Positions 35,717 to 44,714 are shown, numbered from the stretch's first letter. The stretch is 64,000 nucleotides of DNA from CTSoil-075 sp042610375 (GCF_042610375.1 NZ_JBGJZL010000005.1:248001-312000), one strand, 5' to 3'. Program-made: numbers and translations. The notes: generated from the sequence alone by a model not told the origin.

Positions 35717-36574
35717 ATGATTATTGATGGGAAAATCGCTACTGATATCGTTGACTTTATATATGAAAGGACCAATTACCATACGATTGTTTGTGATACT
35801 GCTGCAGTCATCATTGCTGATTCTGCTCGGAGTAGGTTGGGAGTTATACATGCAGGCTCAAAAAAAATACAAGAAGAAGGGATTCATCGTATTGTAGTTA
35901 CTGATGAAGAAGTCATTCGATCAGGTAATAAAATGAAAGCAGGAGTTAACCTTGCTATTCAGGATGGAAAAATGACTGTTGGTACTTTCGGTATTGCGGG
36001 AGAAATTAGAATTGTTGAACCGATCGCACAACTTGCTGCTGGTTGGATTGTTGGAAGACTTCATGAGCAGGAAACGGCAAGGGAAGTACGGATTTGTGTG
36101 AATGAAATGTCTAATGCGATAGAACAAACTTCGATTGCTACTGGAGAATTAACCATCGCATCACAAAAATTGGCTTCAGCTGATATTGAATCAGCGACCA
36201 TGACGAAAGAAGCTGCTGATGGAATTAATAGTACTTCAGAAATACTTGGAGTGATTCGGAAAATTGCAAGTCAAACAAACCTTCTTGGTCTTAATGCAGC
36301 GATTGAGGCTGCCCGCGCAGGCGAACAAGGCAGAGGATTTTCTGTTGTAGCCGAAGAAGTGAGAAAACTTTCTGGTGAAAGTAACCAATCGGCTACAGCC
36401 ATCGAAAATCAATTAAAAAAACTGAAAGGTTCTGTGAATAAGGTTATCGATGGTGCCAAAGAAAATAGCAGTATTTTACAAGAACAGGCAAAGTCAACAC
36501 AAAGTATTGCTCAGATGGTAGAAGGACTTCGTCGAGTGAGTCAACGTCTTTTAGATCTCGCTGATAGAGCTTAG
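35717..36574 (+). CDS. Cytoplasmic chemoreceptor with CdaR-type sugar-diacid recognition domain
   Basis: A 285-residue soluble receptor. Residues about 1-120 match the putative sugar-diacid recognition domain (PF05651) of the transcription factor CdaR: DIVDFIYERTNYHTIVCDT, IIADSARSRLGVIHAGSKKI, and VGTFGIAGEIRIVEPIAQLA. The rest is a short MCP signalling hairpin with SQTNLLGLNAAIEAARAGEQG. ATG 35717 has AGGAGAG at proper spacing; the in-frame ATG 35693 has none. Like the PocR receptor at 15113, it links a one-component sensor domain to the chemotaxis machinery. The ligand may be a glucarate/glycerate-like acid, by family only. Confidence 0.87.
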   Translation: MIIDGKIATDIVDFIYERTNYHTIVCDTAAVIIADSARSRLGVIHAGSKKIQEEGIHRIVVTDEEVIRSGNKMKAGVNLAIQDGKMTVGTFGIAGEIRIVEPIAQLAAGWIVGRLHEQETAREVRICVNEMSNAIEQTSIATGELTIASQKLASADIESATMTKEAADGINSTSEILGVIRKIASQTNLLGLNAAIEAARAGEQGRGFSVVAEEVRKLSGESNQSATAIENQLKKLKGSVNKVIDGAKENSSILQEQAKSTQSIAQMVEGLRRVSQRLLDLADRA

Positions 36575-36700
36575 GTTTGATGTAAGCTAAGTCTTTTCTA
36601 ACGGAATCAGAAAGTATAACACTTTCTTGATTCCAAGTAAGAACGACTAAGGCTTCTGCCTGCGTCTGAGGACTTAGCACAAGCCAAGTCTTTTCTTATA
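36568..36700 (+). repeat. Three-hairpin intergenic element with dispersed repeat
   Basis: Three hairpins in a row follow the receptor gene: AGCTTA/TAAGCT with a TCTTTTCT tail (36568-36600), GGAATCA-GAAAGT/ACTTTC-TTGATTCC (about 36604-36635), and GACTTAGC/GCCAAGTC with a TTTTCTTA tail (about 36671-36700). The last one equals the terminator at 10224 except for one base over about 30. The first tail (AAGCTAAGTCTTTTCT) is also a degenerate copy of the third. The block may be a REP-like element that also works as terminator. Confidence 0.6.
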
Positions 36701-36842
36701 TTTCTTGGAGGATTTTAGTATAAAACGTTGAATAAGTAATATAATTTATATAGAATGATTTTTCGTTTTTATAATGCTTGTAAAAGGTTTTAATTATTTT
36801 ACAAGAATTAATTTTTCTATTTAGTTAGAGGAGAGGGTTTTT

Positions 36843-37250
36843 ATGAAAATAAAACGAGTTGATGCAACCATTAGTACCAATAAGCTGCAAGAGTCTAAAA
36901 ATTTTTATATGGAACATTTTGATTTTCAATTATTGTATGAAAGTGACTGGTATATAGAGCTAATTGCAAGGGATTTAGCAAGCGGTATCAGCTTTACCTT
37001 ACCACAACGAGAAGAAGGGGAATTTTTTAATGGTAAAGGTTTAATTATTTCATTTGAAGTTGATGATGTTGATGCTGAATATGACCGTTTAAAAGCAGAA
37101 GGATTGCATATTTATCAAGAAATGCAAGATAAGCCATGGGGAGAAAGAAGTTTTGTGATTAATGATCCTAATGGTATCCACGTTTATATTTATAAAGCAA
37201 TCTTACCAACTCCAGAGTATAAACAAGTTTATGATGCTTTTAAAAAGTAA
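36843..37250 (+). CDS. VOC family (glyoxalase/bleomycin-resistance fold) protein
   Basis: A 135-residue protein with two paired beta-alpha-beta-beta-beta modules: VDATISTNKLQESKNFYMEHF opens the first, and LIISFEVDDVDAEYDRLKAEG opens the second. FVINDPNGIHVYIYKA ends it. The metal-site residues of enzymatic members are only partly apparent, so it could be a lyase, dioxygenase or binding protein. A GAGGAGAGGG ribosome site is present. It is monocistronic between hairpins. Confidence 0.85.
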   Translation: MKIKRVDATISTNKLQESKNFYMEHFDFQLLYESDWYIELIARDLASGISFTLPQREEGEFFNGKGLIISFEVDDVDAEYDRLKAEGLHIYQEMQDKPWGERSFVINDPNGIHVYIYKAILPTPEYKQVYDAFKK

Positions 37251-37255
37251 TTCAG

Positions 37256-37300
37256 TAAGCCGAAATCCTTGTATAATATAAGGATTTCGGCTTATTTTTA
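37256..37300. terminator. Terminator between converging genes
   Basis: 15-bp stem TAAGCCGAAATCCTT with a GTATAATAT loop and TTTTTATT on the plus strand, directly before the stop of the minus-strand 3D-domain gene. Confidence 0.88.
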
Positions 37301-38512
37301 TTAGACTTTTTCGGGTGTATTTACAACATAGACTTTAACTTTTTGAATACCAAAGTCTTTTGCTTCATTAACAGTCCATTTCGCAATATCAACGCGATTA
37401 CCTTTAATGGCTCCGCCTGTATCTTCTGCGATTGCATACTCGCCATGACCGTCAGGATATTCGATATATACACGTGAACCGAGAGGAATGACTTTAGGAT
37501 CAACGGCAATAATACCAGGACGAACTTGGCTGCCGATATAAGTCTTGTTGCCCCATTGATCATTGTCATGAGGACCTGGAGCATAAGCAGTTGCGGAGAT
37601 ATCGAGTACTTGTTTATATTGTGTTGGTGGAGTACCTGATGATGGTTTTGTTGCAATAGGAGATTCACTAGGAGGGGAAGGTTTAACTTCTTCCGTTGGT
37701 TCAGGCTTAACTTCCGTAGTTGGCTCTGTTGGATTGTTTTCAGGTTTAGCTTCTTCAGTTGGTTCCGGCTTAACTTCTGTAGTTGGCTCTGTTGGATTGT
37801 TTTCAGGTTTAACTTCTTCAGTTGGTTCCGGCTTAACTTCTGTAGTTGGCTCTGTTGGATTGTTTTCAGGTTTAACTTCTTCAGTTGGTTCCGGCTTAAC
37901 TTCTGTAGTTGGCTCTGTTGGATTGTTTTCAGGTTTAACTTCTTCAGTTGGTTCCGGCTTAACTTCTGTAGTTGGCTCTGTTGGATTGTTTTCAGGTTTA
38001 ACTTCTTTAGTTGGTTCCGGCTTAACTTCTGTAGTTGGCTCTGTTGGATTGTTTCCAGGTTTAACTTCTTTAGTTGGTTCCGGCTTAACTTCTGTAGTTG
38101 GCTCTGTTGGATTGTTTCCAGGTTTAACTTCTTTAGTTGGTTCAGGCTTAATTTCCTTAACTGGTTCTGGTGCCTTACTTTCTGAATTAGTTTTTTCAGT
38201 TATTTTTTGATTAGCTTCAGAATTTTTATTAATAGTTGGAGCTGGCTGTTGGTTTTTGCTTTCGTTTTTTGTTTCTTTCACCGATGAATTAAAGTTCAAT
38301 TGAGCTGCTGATTGACTTGCTTTTCCAAGCCCTTGTGAAGTGGTAGCTGATGGATTTCCAGAATTTACACTGGCTGATGCATGGGCTGTTGCAGTGGGCA
38401 TTCCTGGTAACATGGCGGTTGATAATATAGTTGCAGCAGCGACTACTGCAGCAAGGTTTTTATATTTTTGTTTAAAACGTTGGATTTGTTTGTGACGATA
38501 TTTATGTGTCAT
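37301..38512 (-). CDS. Exported 3D-domain cell-wall protein with Pro/Glu/Lys repeats
   Basis: A 403-residue protein. A basic N-terminus and hydrophobic segment (about 18-40, NLAAVVAAATILSTAMLPG) give a signal peptide. Residues about 45-120 are Ser/Asn/Gln-rich. Residues about 125-270 consist of seven 21-residue repeats, EPTxEVKPxNNP followed by TEPTTEVKP. The C-terminus (about 300-400) is a 3D domain: ISATAYAPGPHDND, GIIAVDPKVIPLGSRVYIEYPD and AEDTGGAIKGNRVDI, with the Asp residues of the name. 3D domains occur in peptidoglycan lytic enzymes such as the MltA fold and Rpf-like proteins, so wall remodelling is likely. The repeats would act as an extended wall-spanning linker. Confidence 0.87.
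   Translation of the reverse strand: MTHKYRHKQIQRFKQKYKNLAAVVAAATILSTAMLPGMPTATAHASASVNSGNPSATTSQGLGKASQSAAQLNFNSSVKETKNESKNQQPAPTINKNSEANQKITEKTNSESKAPEPVKEIKPEPTKEVKPGNNPTEPTTEVKPEPTKEVKPGNNPTEPTTEVKPEPTKEVKPENNPTEPTTEVKPEPTEEVKPENNPTEPTTEVKPEPTEEVKPENNPTEPTTEVKPEPTEEVKPENNPTEPTTEVKPEPTEEAKPENNPTEPTTEVKPEPTEEVKPSPPSESPIATKPSSGTPPTQYKQVLDISATAYAPGPHDNDQWGNKTYIGSQVRPGIIAVDPKVIPLGSRVYIEYPDGHGEYAIAEDTGGAIKGNRVDIAKWTVNEAKDFGIQKVKVYVVNTPEKV
37679..38146. repeat. 63-bp tandem repeat array inside the 3D-protein gene
   Basis: GGCTCTGTTGGATTGTTT recurs at 37722, 37785, 37848, 37911, 37974, 38037 and 38100, an exact 63-bp period (21 codons). The inner units are nearly identical and the edge units diverge. 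Within the units a Lys codon changes to Glu (KEVKP to EEVKP) and GNNP to ENNP along the array, so units expanded recently by slippage or unequal exchange. Confidence 0.95.
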
Positions 38513-38691
38513 AATATAGCCACCTTTATCAGCAGATTAATTATAGTATGGATTAAAAAAAGTTTTAAAAATCCTGTTATTTTTTAAAAAGTTTGGAAAA
38601 TATTATTTATACTTGTTTATTCGTAGGGAAGCGCAGGATATGTGTGATTGGATAACGAAATGCTAGTTATATAATAGGCAGGAGATGTATT

Positions 38692-39081
38692 ATGAAAAAT
38701 TTTGGACTGACGCTTGCAGATAAATGGTTAATTGGTGTCGTTATTTTATTTTCGATCATTGGTATTGGTCTTAGCATTTTCCTTTTTCCTACTCAAGGAG
38801 ATACCATTGCGGAAATTAGGGTTGATAGTAAGCTAGTTAAGGCCGTTACTCTTCGAAAGGGTTATAGTGAGGAATTTCGTATTGGTGGTCAAAAAGAATA
38901 TGCAGTGATTGAAGTACAAGATGGACGTATACGAATACGGCAAGATGACTCACCACGCCAAATTGGCGTGCAGACGGGTTGGATCAGTAAACCACCTCAA
39001 CAAGTGGTAAATTTACCTTATCGTATTGTAATTAATTTAGTATCCAATGAGTCTCTTGATGTCGATGATATTGCTAGGTAG
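38692..39081 (+). CDS. NusG domain II-containing protein
   Basis: A 129-residue protein with one N-terminal membrane helix (about 13-33) followed by an extracytoplasmic NusG_II-like domain (PF07009): AEIRVDSKLVKAVTL, YAVIEVQDGRIRIRQDDSP and GVQTGWISKPPQQVVNLPYR. The domain is common beside FMN-binding or Rnf-like proteins in Firmicutes, and its function is unknown. Here it precedes a YczE-like membrane protein by 14 bp, so the two are likely cotranscribed. Confidence 0.87.
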   Translation: MKNFGLTLADKWLIGVVILFSIIGIGLSIFLFPTQGDTIAEIRVDSKLVKAVTLRKGYSEEFRIGGQKEYAVIEVQDGRIRIRQDDSPRQIGVQTGWISKPPQQVVNLPYRIVINLVSNESLDVDDIAR

Positions 39082-39095
39082 GAGGAGATATAAAG

Positions 39096-39722
39096 ATGAA
39101 AAAAATTATTTTTTTATTTTGGGGGCTTTTACTTTTTGGTTTTGGAATTGTAATGACAATCAAAAGTAATTTAGGAACTGGTCCATGGGATGCCCTTCAT
39201 TTAGGGTTAATTAATTATCTTCCTTTGACTTTAGGACAAGTATCTCAATTAACAGGGGTCCTTGTTATTATTGCCAGCTGGTTTTTAGGAGTAAAACCAG
39301 GATGGGGTACACTTGCTAACATGTATTTTATTGGTTTATTTATTGATTTTTTTATGACCTGTAGTTGGTTAACGGTTCCTAGTCATTGGTTCTCCCAATT
39401 AGCCATGTTATTAGGAGGCGTTGTGGTTATTGGCTGGGCTAGTTTTTTTTATCTTTCTGCTGCATTTGGTGCTGGTCCTAGGGATAGTTTTATGGTGGGA
39501 TCGATTGACAAAACAGGTTGGCCGGTATGGAAGGTGAGGACTGTCATAGAAACGAGTGTAGCTATTATTGGATATCTTTTAGGAGGGCCTGTAGGAATTG
39601 GTACTGTGATTATTGCTTTGACATTAGGACCTTCCATTCAATGGGCCTTTAGTATTATGGGCAAACGAGCACAAGATATAAAGCATGTACCTCTGATCAA
39701 GAGAATGGAGACTGATGGATAA
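39096..39722 (+). CDS. YczE/YitT-type integral membrane protein (second copy)
   Basis: A 208-residue protein with about five helices. It shares with the protein at 13496 the blocks IKSNLGTGPWDALHLGL, AAFGAGPRDSFMVG and LLGGPVGIGTVIIALTLGP in the same order. The biochemical role is not known. The strong AGGAGGAGAT ribosome site lies just after the NusG-II gene. Neither copy looks degraded, so the two probably serve different regulons, one under MarR control and one not. Confidence 0.88.
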   Translation: MKKIIFLFWGLLLFGFGIVMTIKSNLGTGPWDALHLGLINYLPLTLGQVSQLTGVLVIIASWFLGVKPGWGTLANMYFIGLFIDFFMTCSWLTVPSHWFSQLAMLLGGVVVIGWASFFYLSAAFGAGPRDSFMVGSIDKTGWPVWKVRTVIETSVAIIGYLLGGPVGIGTVIIALTLGPSIQWAFSIMGKRAQDIKHVPLIKRMETDG

Positions 39723-39925
39723 AAGATAAGTTGTAGAAGGAAATTTGATTGATTATTTATTGCTTTTTAGATGAAATTATTATTTTGTCTAAAAATGTAC
39801 ATATTTATTCAATAAATGGTAGAATAAAATAATAAGATAGAAAACCTATCAAAAATTGATGAATTTTTATAAGTAGTCACAATTAAACTTTTTATGGTAC
39901 GAAATATAAGGATAGGTGAATCGTT

Positions 39926-41983
39926 TTGGCTTTTCAACTGCGTAGAGATATAATCCGTAAAATAATTAAGTTGATATATGATATTACTGGATATTTCATT
40001 GTTATTTGGGATGATCAAGGTCTTATAATTGATTCTACCGAAAAAATGAAAGTTGATCGGTTTGAAATAATTGATCCTTCTCAAAGAATAGTATTAATCG
40101 AAGAAGAAAATACAATTGATTCAAAGCACTTTTATTATGAAAAAAATATTGATATGAATAAAAAACATTTTGGTAAAATTGCTATTCAAGGTGTAGGGCA
40201 AACTGGAGAATTATTATCAATATTTATTGTTGAATTTATCATCTTTTTTATTCAAGAAAATAGTCTATGTCTAGGAATATCTAGTGCAGAAATGAAAAAA
40301 ATTGACGATCAGCAATCAATTTTTATGAAAATATTTGAAAATAGCGGGGAAGCAATTTCCATTACTGATGCTCAGAATAAATTTGTAGCTGTTAATCAAG
40401 CTTTTACTCAGGCTACTGGATATTCTTTTAATGAAATTGTTGGAAAAGATCCGAGTATTTTAAAGTCTGGTCGGCATGATAAAATTTTTTACCAAAAAAT
40501 GTGGGCTGCCATCAATCAAGCTGGTTTTTGGCAAGGAGAAATTTGGGAAAAGAGAAAAGATGGTACATTCTATATCAAATGGCTAAGAATCCAGCAAATT
40601 AAAGATAAACAAGGGAATTTAATCAATTATTTGGCAAATTTTGAAGATATTACTGAGCGTAAGGCTGCTGAAGAAAGGATTGCTTATCTTGATCGACATG
40701 ATGCGTTAACAGGATTACTGAATCGGAAAACGATTGTTGAAGAGCTTGGTATAGCAATACAAAATGCAAGAGGCAATGGTAGTTGTATTGGAGTTATTTC
40801 CATGGGTTTGGATCGATTTAAGAATATAAATGATTCTTTAGGCCATGAAGTGGGCGATGATTTTCTAAAAGAAATTACTAAACGTCTAGAAATTTGTTCA
40901 ACTGATAAAAGTATTACTGGACGTTTTGGTGGTGATTCTTTTGTCATTATATTACTAGATATTCATAAAGAATCTGAAATTGTCACAGCGATGAATAAAA
41001 GAATTGCTATGATCACACAACCGGTTGTATATGATCATGTAGAACTTATGATTACGGCGAGTATGGGAGTTAGTATTTTTCCAGAAGATGGTGATACTGC
41101 AGAAGTAATACTTAGAAATGCAGATACGGCAATGCACAAAGCTAAGGAAAATGGTCGTAATACGTATCAATTTTTTACTGCGAGTATGAACGAATATGCT
41201 TCAGATCGACTAATTATGGAAAATGGTCTACGCCGCGCACTTGATCGACAAGAGTTTACCCTACTGTATCAACCGCAACTCGACGCCCAAACTGGAGCCG
41301 TTGTTGGCGTTGAAGCTCTGATTCGCTGGATCCATCCAGTCAGGAAGATGATCTCTCCAATGGAGTTTATTCCTCTTACAGAAGAGACGGGCCTTATTAT
41401 TCCAATTGGTGAATGGGTGATTATTGAAGCTTGCCGTCAACATCAATATTGGATTGAAATGGGTCTTCCTCCTATCCCAATGTCAATCAATATATCAGCA
41501 GTCCAGTTTCGTGATCCATGTTTTTTACCTATGTTAGCTGGGGTCATCAGAAGCAGTGGCATAGAGCCAGGTTATTTAGATTTGGAAGTTACAGAGAGTG
41601 TTGTTATGAAAGAACCTGAATTTGTCATTGAACAATTGAAAAGTATCAAAAAGATGGGGATAAAATTATCCTTAGATGATTTTGGTACAGGTTTCTCAAG
41701 TCTTAGTTATTTGCAATATTTTCCTTTAGATAAACTGAAAATAGATCAATCTTTTATTCGCGGGTTGATGAAGGTTCCTGTCACCCAAGCAATTGTTGAA
41801 TCCATTATTGCCCTTGGTAAAAACTTGAAAATAAAGACCATTGCTGAAGGTGTCGAGCTGGAAGAGGAATTAAATTTTTTAAGAAAACTTCAATGTGATG
41901 AAGTTCAGGGGTATTATTACTCAAAACCATTGTCTAGTCAAGATTTTGTCGAATGGTTTCAGAATCGAAAAATTGAAGAATAA
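39926..41983 (+). CDS. Diacid-rec-like/PAS/GGDEF/EAL protein
   Basis: A 685-residue soluble protein. Residues about 1-115 resemble a divergent CdaR sugar-diacid recognition domain (IIRKIIKLIYDITGYFIVIWDD, then QGLIIDSTEK), as in the receptor at 35717. A PAS domain (about 130-245) follows with ENSGEAISITDAQNKFVAVN. The GGDEF domain is degenerate at the key motif (GRFGGDSFVIIL, about residue 335). The EAL domain keeps VEALIRWI, LEVTESVVMK, LDDFGTGFSSL and IAEGVEL. So it is probably a phosphodiesterase with an inactive or GTP-sensing cyclase half. The start is TTG 39926 after AGGATAGGTGA. Confidence 0.89.
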   Translation: MAFQLRRDIIRKIIKLIYDITGYFIVIWDDQGLIIDSTEKMKVDRFEIIDPSQRIVLIEEENTIDSKHFYYEKNIDMNKKHFGKIAIQGVGQTGELLSIFIVEFIIFFIQENSLCLGISSAEMKKIDDQQSIFMKIFENSGEAISITDAQNKFVAVNQAFTQATGYSFNEIVGKDPSILKSGRHDKIFYQKMWAAINQAGFWQGEIWEKRKDGTFYIKWLRIQQIKDKQGNLINYLANFEDITERKAAEERIAYLDRHDALTGLLNRKTIVEELGIAIQNARGNGSCIGVISMGLDRFKNINDSLGHEVGDDFLKEITKRLEICSTDKSITGRFGGDSFVIILLDIHKESEIVTAMNKRIAMITQPVVYDHVELMITASMGVSIFPEDGDTAEVILRNADTAMHKAKENGRNTYQFFTASMNEYASDRLIMENGLRRALDRQEFTLLYQPQLDAQTGAVVGVEALIRWIHPVRKMISPMEFIPLTEETGLIIPIGEWVIIEACRQHQYWIEMGLPPIPMSINISAVQFRDPCFLPMLAGVIRSSGIEPGYLDLEVTESVVMKEPEFVIEQLKSIKKMGIKLSLDDFGTGFSSLSYLQYFPLDKLKIDQSFIRGLMKVPVTQAIVESIIALGKNLKIKTIAEGVELEEELNFLRKLQCDEVQGYYYSKPLSSQDFVEWFQNRKIEE

Positions 41984-42003
41984 TGAGAATTTATTAATGT
42001 ATA

Positions 42004-42046
42004 AAGAAAGTCCCTATTTACTCACGGAGCAAATAGGGACTTTCTT
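42004..42046. terminator. Bidirectional terminator between converging genes
   Basis: 16-bp arms AAGAAAGTCCCTATTT/AAATAGGGACTTTCTT with an 11-base loop between the PAS-GGDEF-EAL gene and korB. Confidence 0.85.
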
Positions 42047-42067
42047 CACATTATAATTTTTATATCA

Positions 42068-42931
42068 TTAACATAAAGTTTTCATTACTTTGCTGATATC
42101 AATATGTTGAATATCTTGAGTGGCGAGGGGGGCTTGAGTAAGTTGCGGTAAGGAACCATTAAAAGTAGGCTTTATTTTACGGTAAAATAGACCGACAGGT
42201 ATTTGCTCACCCCATAAAGTTGCCAAGGAAAGAGCGGATTCTAACTGATCAGGATTATAACCTTCCATTTCTTCAATGGGTTTTATCCGTTGCTGATACC
42301 ATTGGTATGTATTAATATGATTAAAAGAAACACAAGGTTGAAGAATATCAATGACGGAAAAACCTGGATGACGGATAGCTTCAGCCATGAGATTTGCTAG
42401 TTGGGTACTATTGGAGACAAAGGCGCGAGCAACAAAGGTAGCTCCTACATTAAGTGCCATTTTGACAATATTAATTGGTTGCTCTACATTGCCTAAAGGA
42501 GCAGGAGTAAACTTTGTAACAACTCCTAAATCACTGGTTGGCGAAGCTTGTCCTTTCGTGAGTCCATAAATTTGGTTGTTGTGAATGAAATAAGTAATAT
42601 CCAGGTTACGCCGGGCTGTATGAACAAAGTGTCCCATGCCAAGGCCCATTCCATCACCGTCGCCGCCTTCGGCAATCACCGTTAGATTGTGATTCGCTAA
42701 TTTAATGCCTGTAGCAACTGGCAAAGAACGTCCATGAAGTGTTTCGATGCGATATGTATTTACATATTGAGAAATTTTACTGGAACAACCTACACCAGTT
42801 GCCAGTACTGTTTGTTCTAAATCAAGATTGAGTATGCCCATTGCTTTTTTTAGCGCATTTAAAATTCCATAGTCACCGCAACCAGTACACCAAGTCGGAA
42901 CATAGGGTAGATTGATATCATGAGCAGCCAT
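42068..42931 (-). CDS. korB: 2-oxoacid:ferredoxin oxidoreductase, beta subunit
   Basis: A 287-residue TPP-binding subunit that oxidatively decarboxylates a 2-oxoacid (2-oxoglutarate by closest family) to an acyl-CoA while reducing ferredoxin. Visible are the cluster cysteines in PTWCTGCGDYGIL and GVGCSSKI, the TPP/Mg site GDGDGMGLGMGHF with IYGLTKGQ, and a late Cys in LQPCVSFN. Its ATG overlaps the stop of the alpha gene (TAATG). The direction (oxidative TCA-type or reductive synthesis of 2-oxoglutarate) cannot be told from sequence; in anaerobes it usually feeds biosynthesis. Confidence 0.92.
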   Translation of the reverse strand: MAAHDINLPYVPTWCTGCGDYGILNALKKAMGILNLDLEQTVLATGVGCSSKISQYVNTYRIETLHGRSLPVATGIKLANHNLTVIAEGGDGDGMGLGMGHFVHTARRNLDITYFIHNNQIYGLTKGQASPTSDLGVVTKFTPAPLGNVEQPINIVKMALNVGATFVARAFVSNSTQLANLMAEAIRHPGFSVIDILQPCVSFNHINTYQWYQQRIKPIEEMEGYNPDQLESALSLATLWGEQIPVGLFYRKIKPTFNGSLPQLTQAPLATQDIQHIDISKVMKTLC

Positions 42932-44688
42932 TAGGAAAGCACCTCCTTGATTTTTGCAAGAATTTCTGAAGGTACAAAGGGACGTGAGTTATATTTCAAG
43001 TAAGTATAATCAGTTTTATAGCCTGTATGAGCACGAATAATACTGCCAAGTTGTGCTGTTTTATTGCCTTCAATGAGTAGACTTTTCTTTATATTTTTTA
43101 ATTTTAGTTCCATGGCAGCAGTCGGGAAGGGGGAAATATAAAGAACTTGCAAAAAGTTTACGGTGATTCCAGCGCTTTGTGCTTGTTCGATGGCTTCAAG
43201 GATCGCACCTTTGGTTGATCCCCATGCAATAATTGTTAGATCTGCATCAACAGGGCCATAGGTGTTAATTGCAGGTATCTCCTTTTCCATAGACGGAAGT
43301 TTGTTAAATAGTTTATCCATACTCGCAACGGCTACAGCGGGCTCATTAATAGCATATTCATGATTTCCAGAACTGTAAAAACCATCTTCACCGTGGGTAT
43401 AGCTTGTTGCAATATGACGCCCGCCAATTTGTCCAGGAACTGCTTGGGGAGATATACCATCAGGAGTCAGTTTATAGCGCAGATAAGGTTCATCAGAACC
43501 TTGTTTATTAGGATCAAAACGTTTTCCACGATCAATCATTAAGTGCTCTGTTTCAAATAATGGTTGCGAAATCGATGAATCTGCCAAAAATTTATCTGTT
43601 AAAATGATACATGGTACTTGATATTGATCGGCTAAATTAAATAAACGAAAGGTTTCATAAAAACATTCTTCAATATCCCCAGGTGCTAGGACAATACGGG
43701 GAAACTCTCCCTGGGAGGCATGTACTACAAAATTTAAGTCAGCTTGCGCCGTTCTCGTTGGTAGACCTGTACTTGGACCGCCGCGTTGAGCATTGACCAT
43801 CACAATGGGGAGTTCTGCTTGGGCAGCAAAACCTAATGCTTCGACCATAAGGGCAAAACCACCACCGCTTGTTGATCCCATGGAACGTACACCCGCAAAA
43901 GAAGCACCAATGAGCATATTGATAGCGGCAATTTCATCTTCAGCTTGCTTGAAAACAAGACCATAGTCGGCTCCATAGTCAGCTAAGTAACTGAGGACAC
44001 TAGAACCTGGCGTCATTGGATAACCAGCAGAAAATTTGCAGCCAGCTTGAATGGCACCTAAAGAAAGGGCCTCATTACCGTTTATTAACATTTTAGGTTG
44101 GCTTTGTTGCTTAAATTGTAATGGAAAAATTTTTTCTGTAGGTAAGGTAGAGCGGACATGATCATAGACTTGTTTTAAAATTAGAATATTAGCTTCTTGT
44201 AACTGTTCATTATGAAATTCATCTTTTATAATATCGATTAATACTTCAAGAGGATAACCTGTAAGAGCAGAAAAGGCGCCCAGCATTGCGCTATTGCCCA
44301 TGATCTTGGCACTCCCTTTAGGAATATACTCCATTAAAGAGACGGGATAGAATAATGTTTCAGCAGAAAGTTTGCTTTCATCGATTGTAACGGTCGTTGA
44401 ATCATACAATACAATCGCTCCTGGTTTTAGCTGCGGAGCGTGACATTCAAAAGCTTGTTGAGAAAAGAGTCCTAAAAAATCAAGATCTTCTTCATAAGCT
44501 GTCAGCGGCTCATCTGAAAGACGCACTAGACAAGAATTGAGCCCTCCTTTAATGAGAGAAGGATATTCGTTAGCAACAAAGGACCATAGACCATTGCGAT
44601 TAGCTCCTTTGGCAACCGTAGAACCAGCGCTCATAACACCGTAACCTGCTTCACCACCAAATAGACATGTATAAGATCGTTTACTCAT
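42931..44688 (-). CDS. korA: 2-oxoacid:ferredoxin oxidoreductase, fused gamma-alpha subunit
   Basis: A 585-residue subunit in which the gamma domain (about 1-190, FGGEAGYGVMSAGSTVAKGANR) is fused to the alpha domain (about 205-585). The alpha part has NEALSLGAIQAGCKFSAGYPMTPGSSV, then GSTSGGGFALMVEALG, NAQRGGPSTGLPTRT and a late EGNKTAQL. This fusion is the typical two-gene KorAB of Firmicutes; no separate delta ferredoxin subunit is encoded nearby. A GAGGGAA ribosome site is present. A 14-bp palindrome lies about 26 bases upstream of the start. Confidence 0.93.
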   Translation of the reverse strand: MSKRSYTCLFGGEAGYGVMSAGSTVAKGANRNGLWSFVANEYPSLIKGGLNSCLVRLSDEPLTAYEEDLDFLGLFSQQAFECHAPQLKPGAIVLYDSTTVTIDESKLSAETLFYPVSLMEYIPKGSAKIMGNSAMLGAFSALTGYPLEVLIDIIKDEFHNEQLQEANILILKQVYDHVRSTLPTEKIFPLQFKQQSQPKMLINGNEALSLGAIQAGCKFSAGYPMTPGSSVLSYLADYGADYGLVFKQAEDEIAAINMLIGASFAGVRSMGSTSGGGFALMVEALGFAAQAELPIVMVNAQRGGPSTGLPTRTAQADLNFVVHASQGEFPRIVLAPGDIEECFYETFRLFNLADQYQVPCIILTDKFLADSSISQPLFETEHLMIDRGKRFDPNKQGSDEPYLRYKLTPDGISPQAVPGQIGGRHIATSYTHGEDGFYSSGNHEYAINEPAVAVASMDKLFNKLPSMEKEIPAINTYGPVDADLTIIAWGSTKGAILEAIEQAQSAGITVNFLQVLYISPFPTAAMELKLKNIKKSLLIEGNKTAQLGSIIRAHTGYKTDYTYLKYNSRPFVPSEILAKIKEVLS

Positions 44689-44714
44689 TCGAGTTCCCTC
44701 CTAGACAGTATTTG

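Noticed and set aside
37679..38146. CRISPR array
   Set aside because: The 63-bp period contains no unique spacers; every base of the unit repeats and encodes protein in one frame.
37734..38210. Plus-strand 158-codon frame with GLTSVVGSVGLFSG-type repeats
   Set aside because: It is the antisense reading of the 63-bp tandem repeat in the 3D-domain gene. Its periodicity is inherited from that repeat, and it has no ribosome site.
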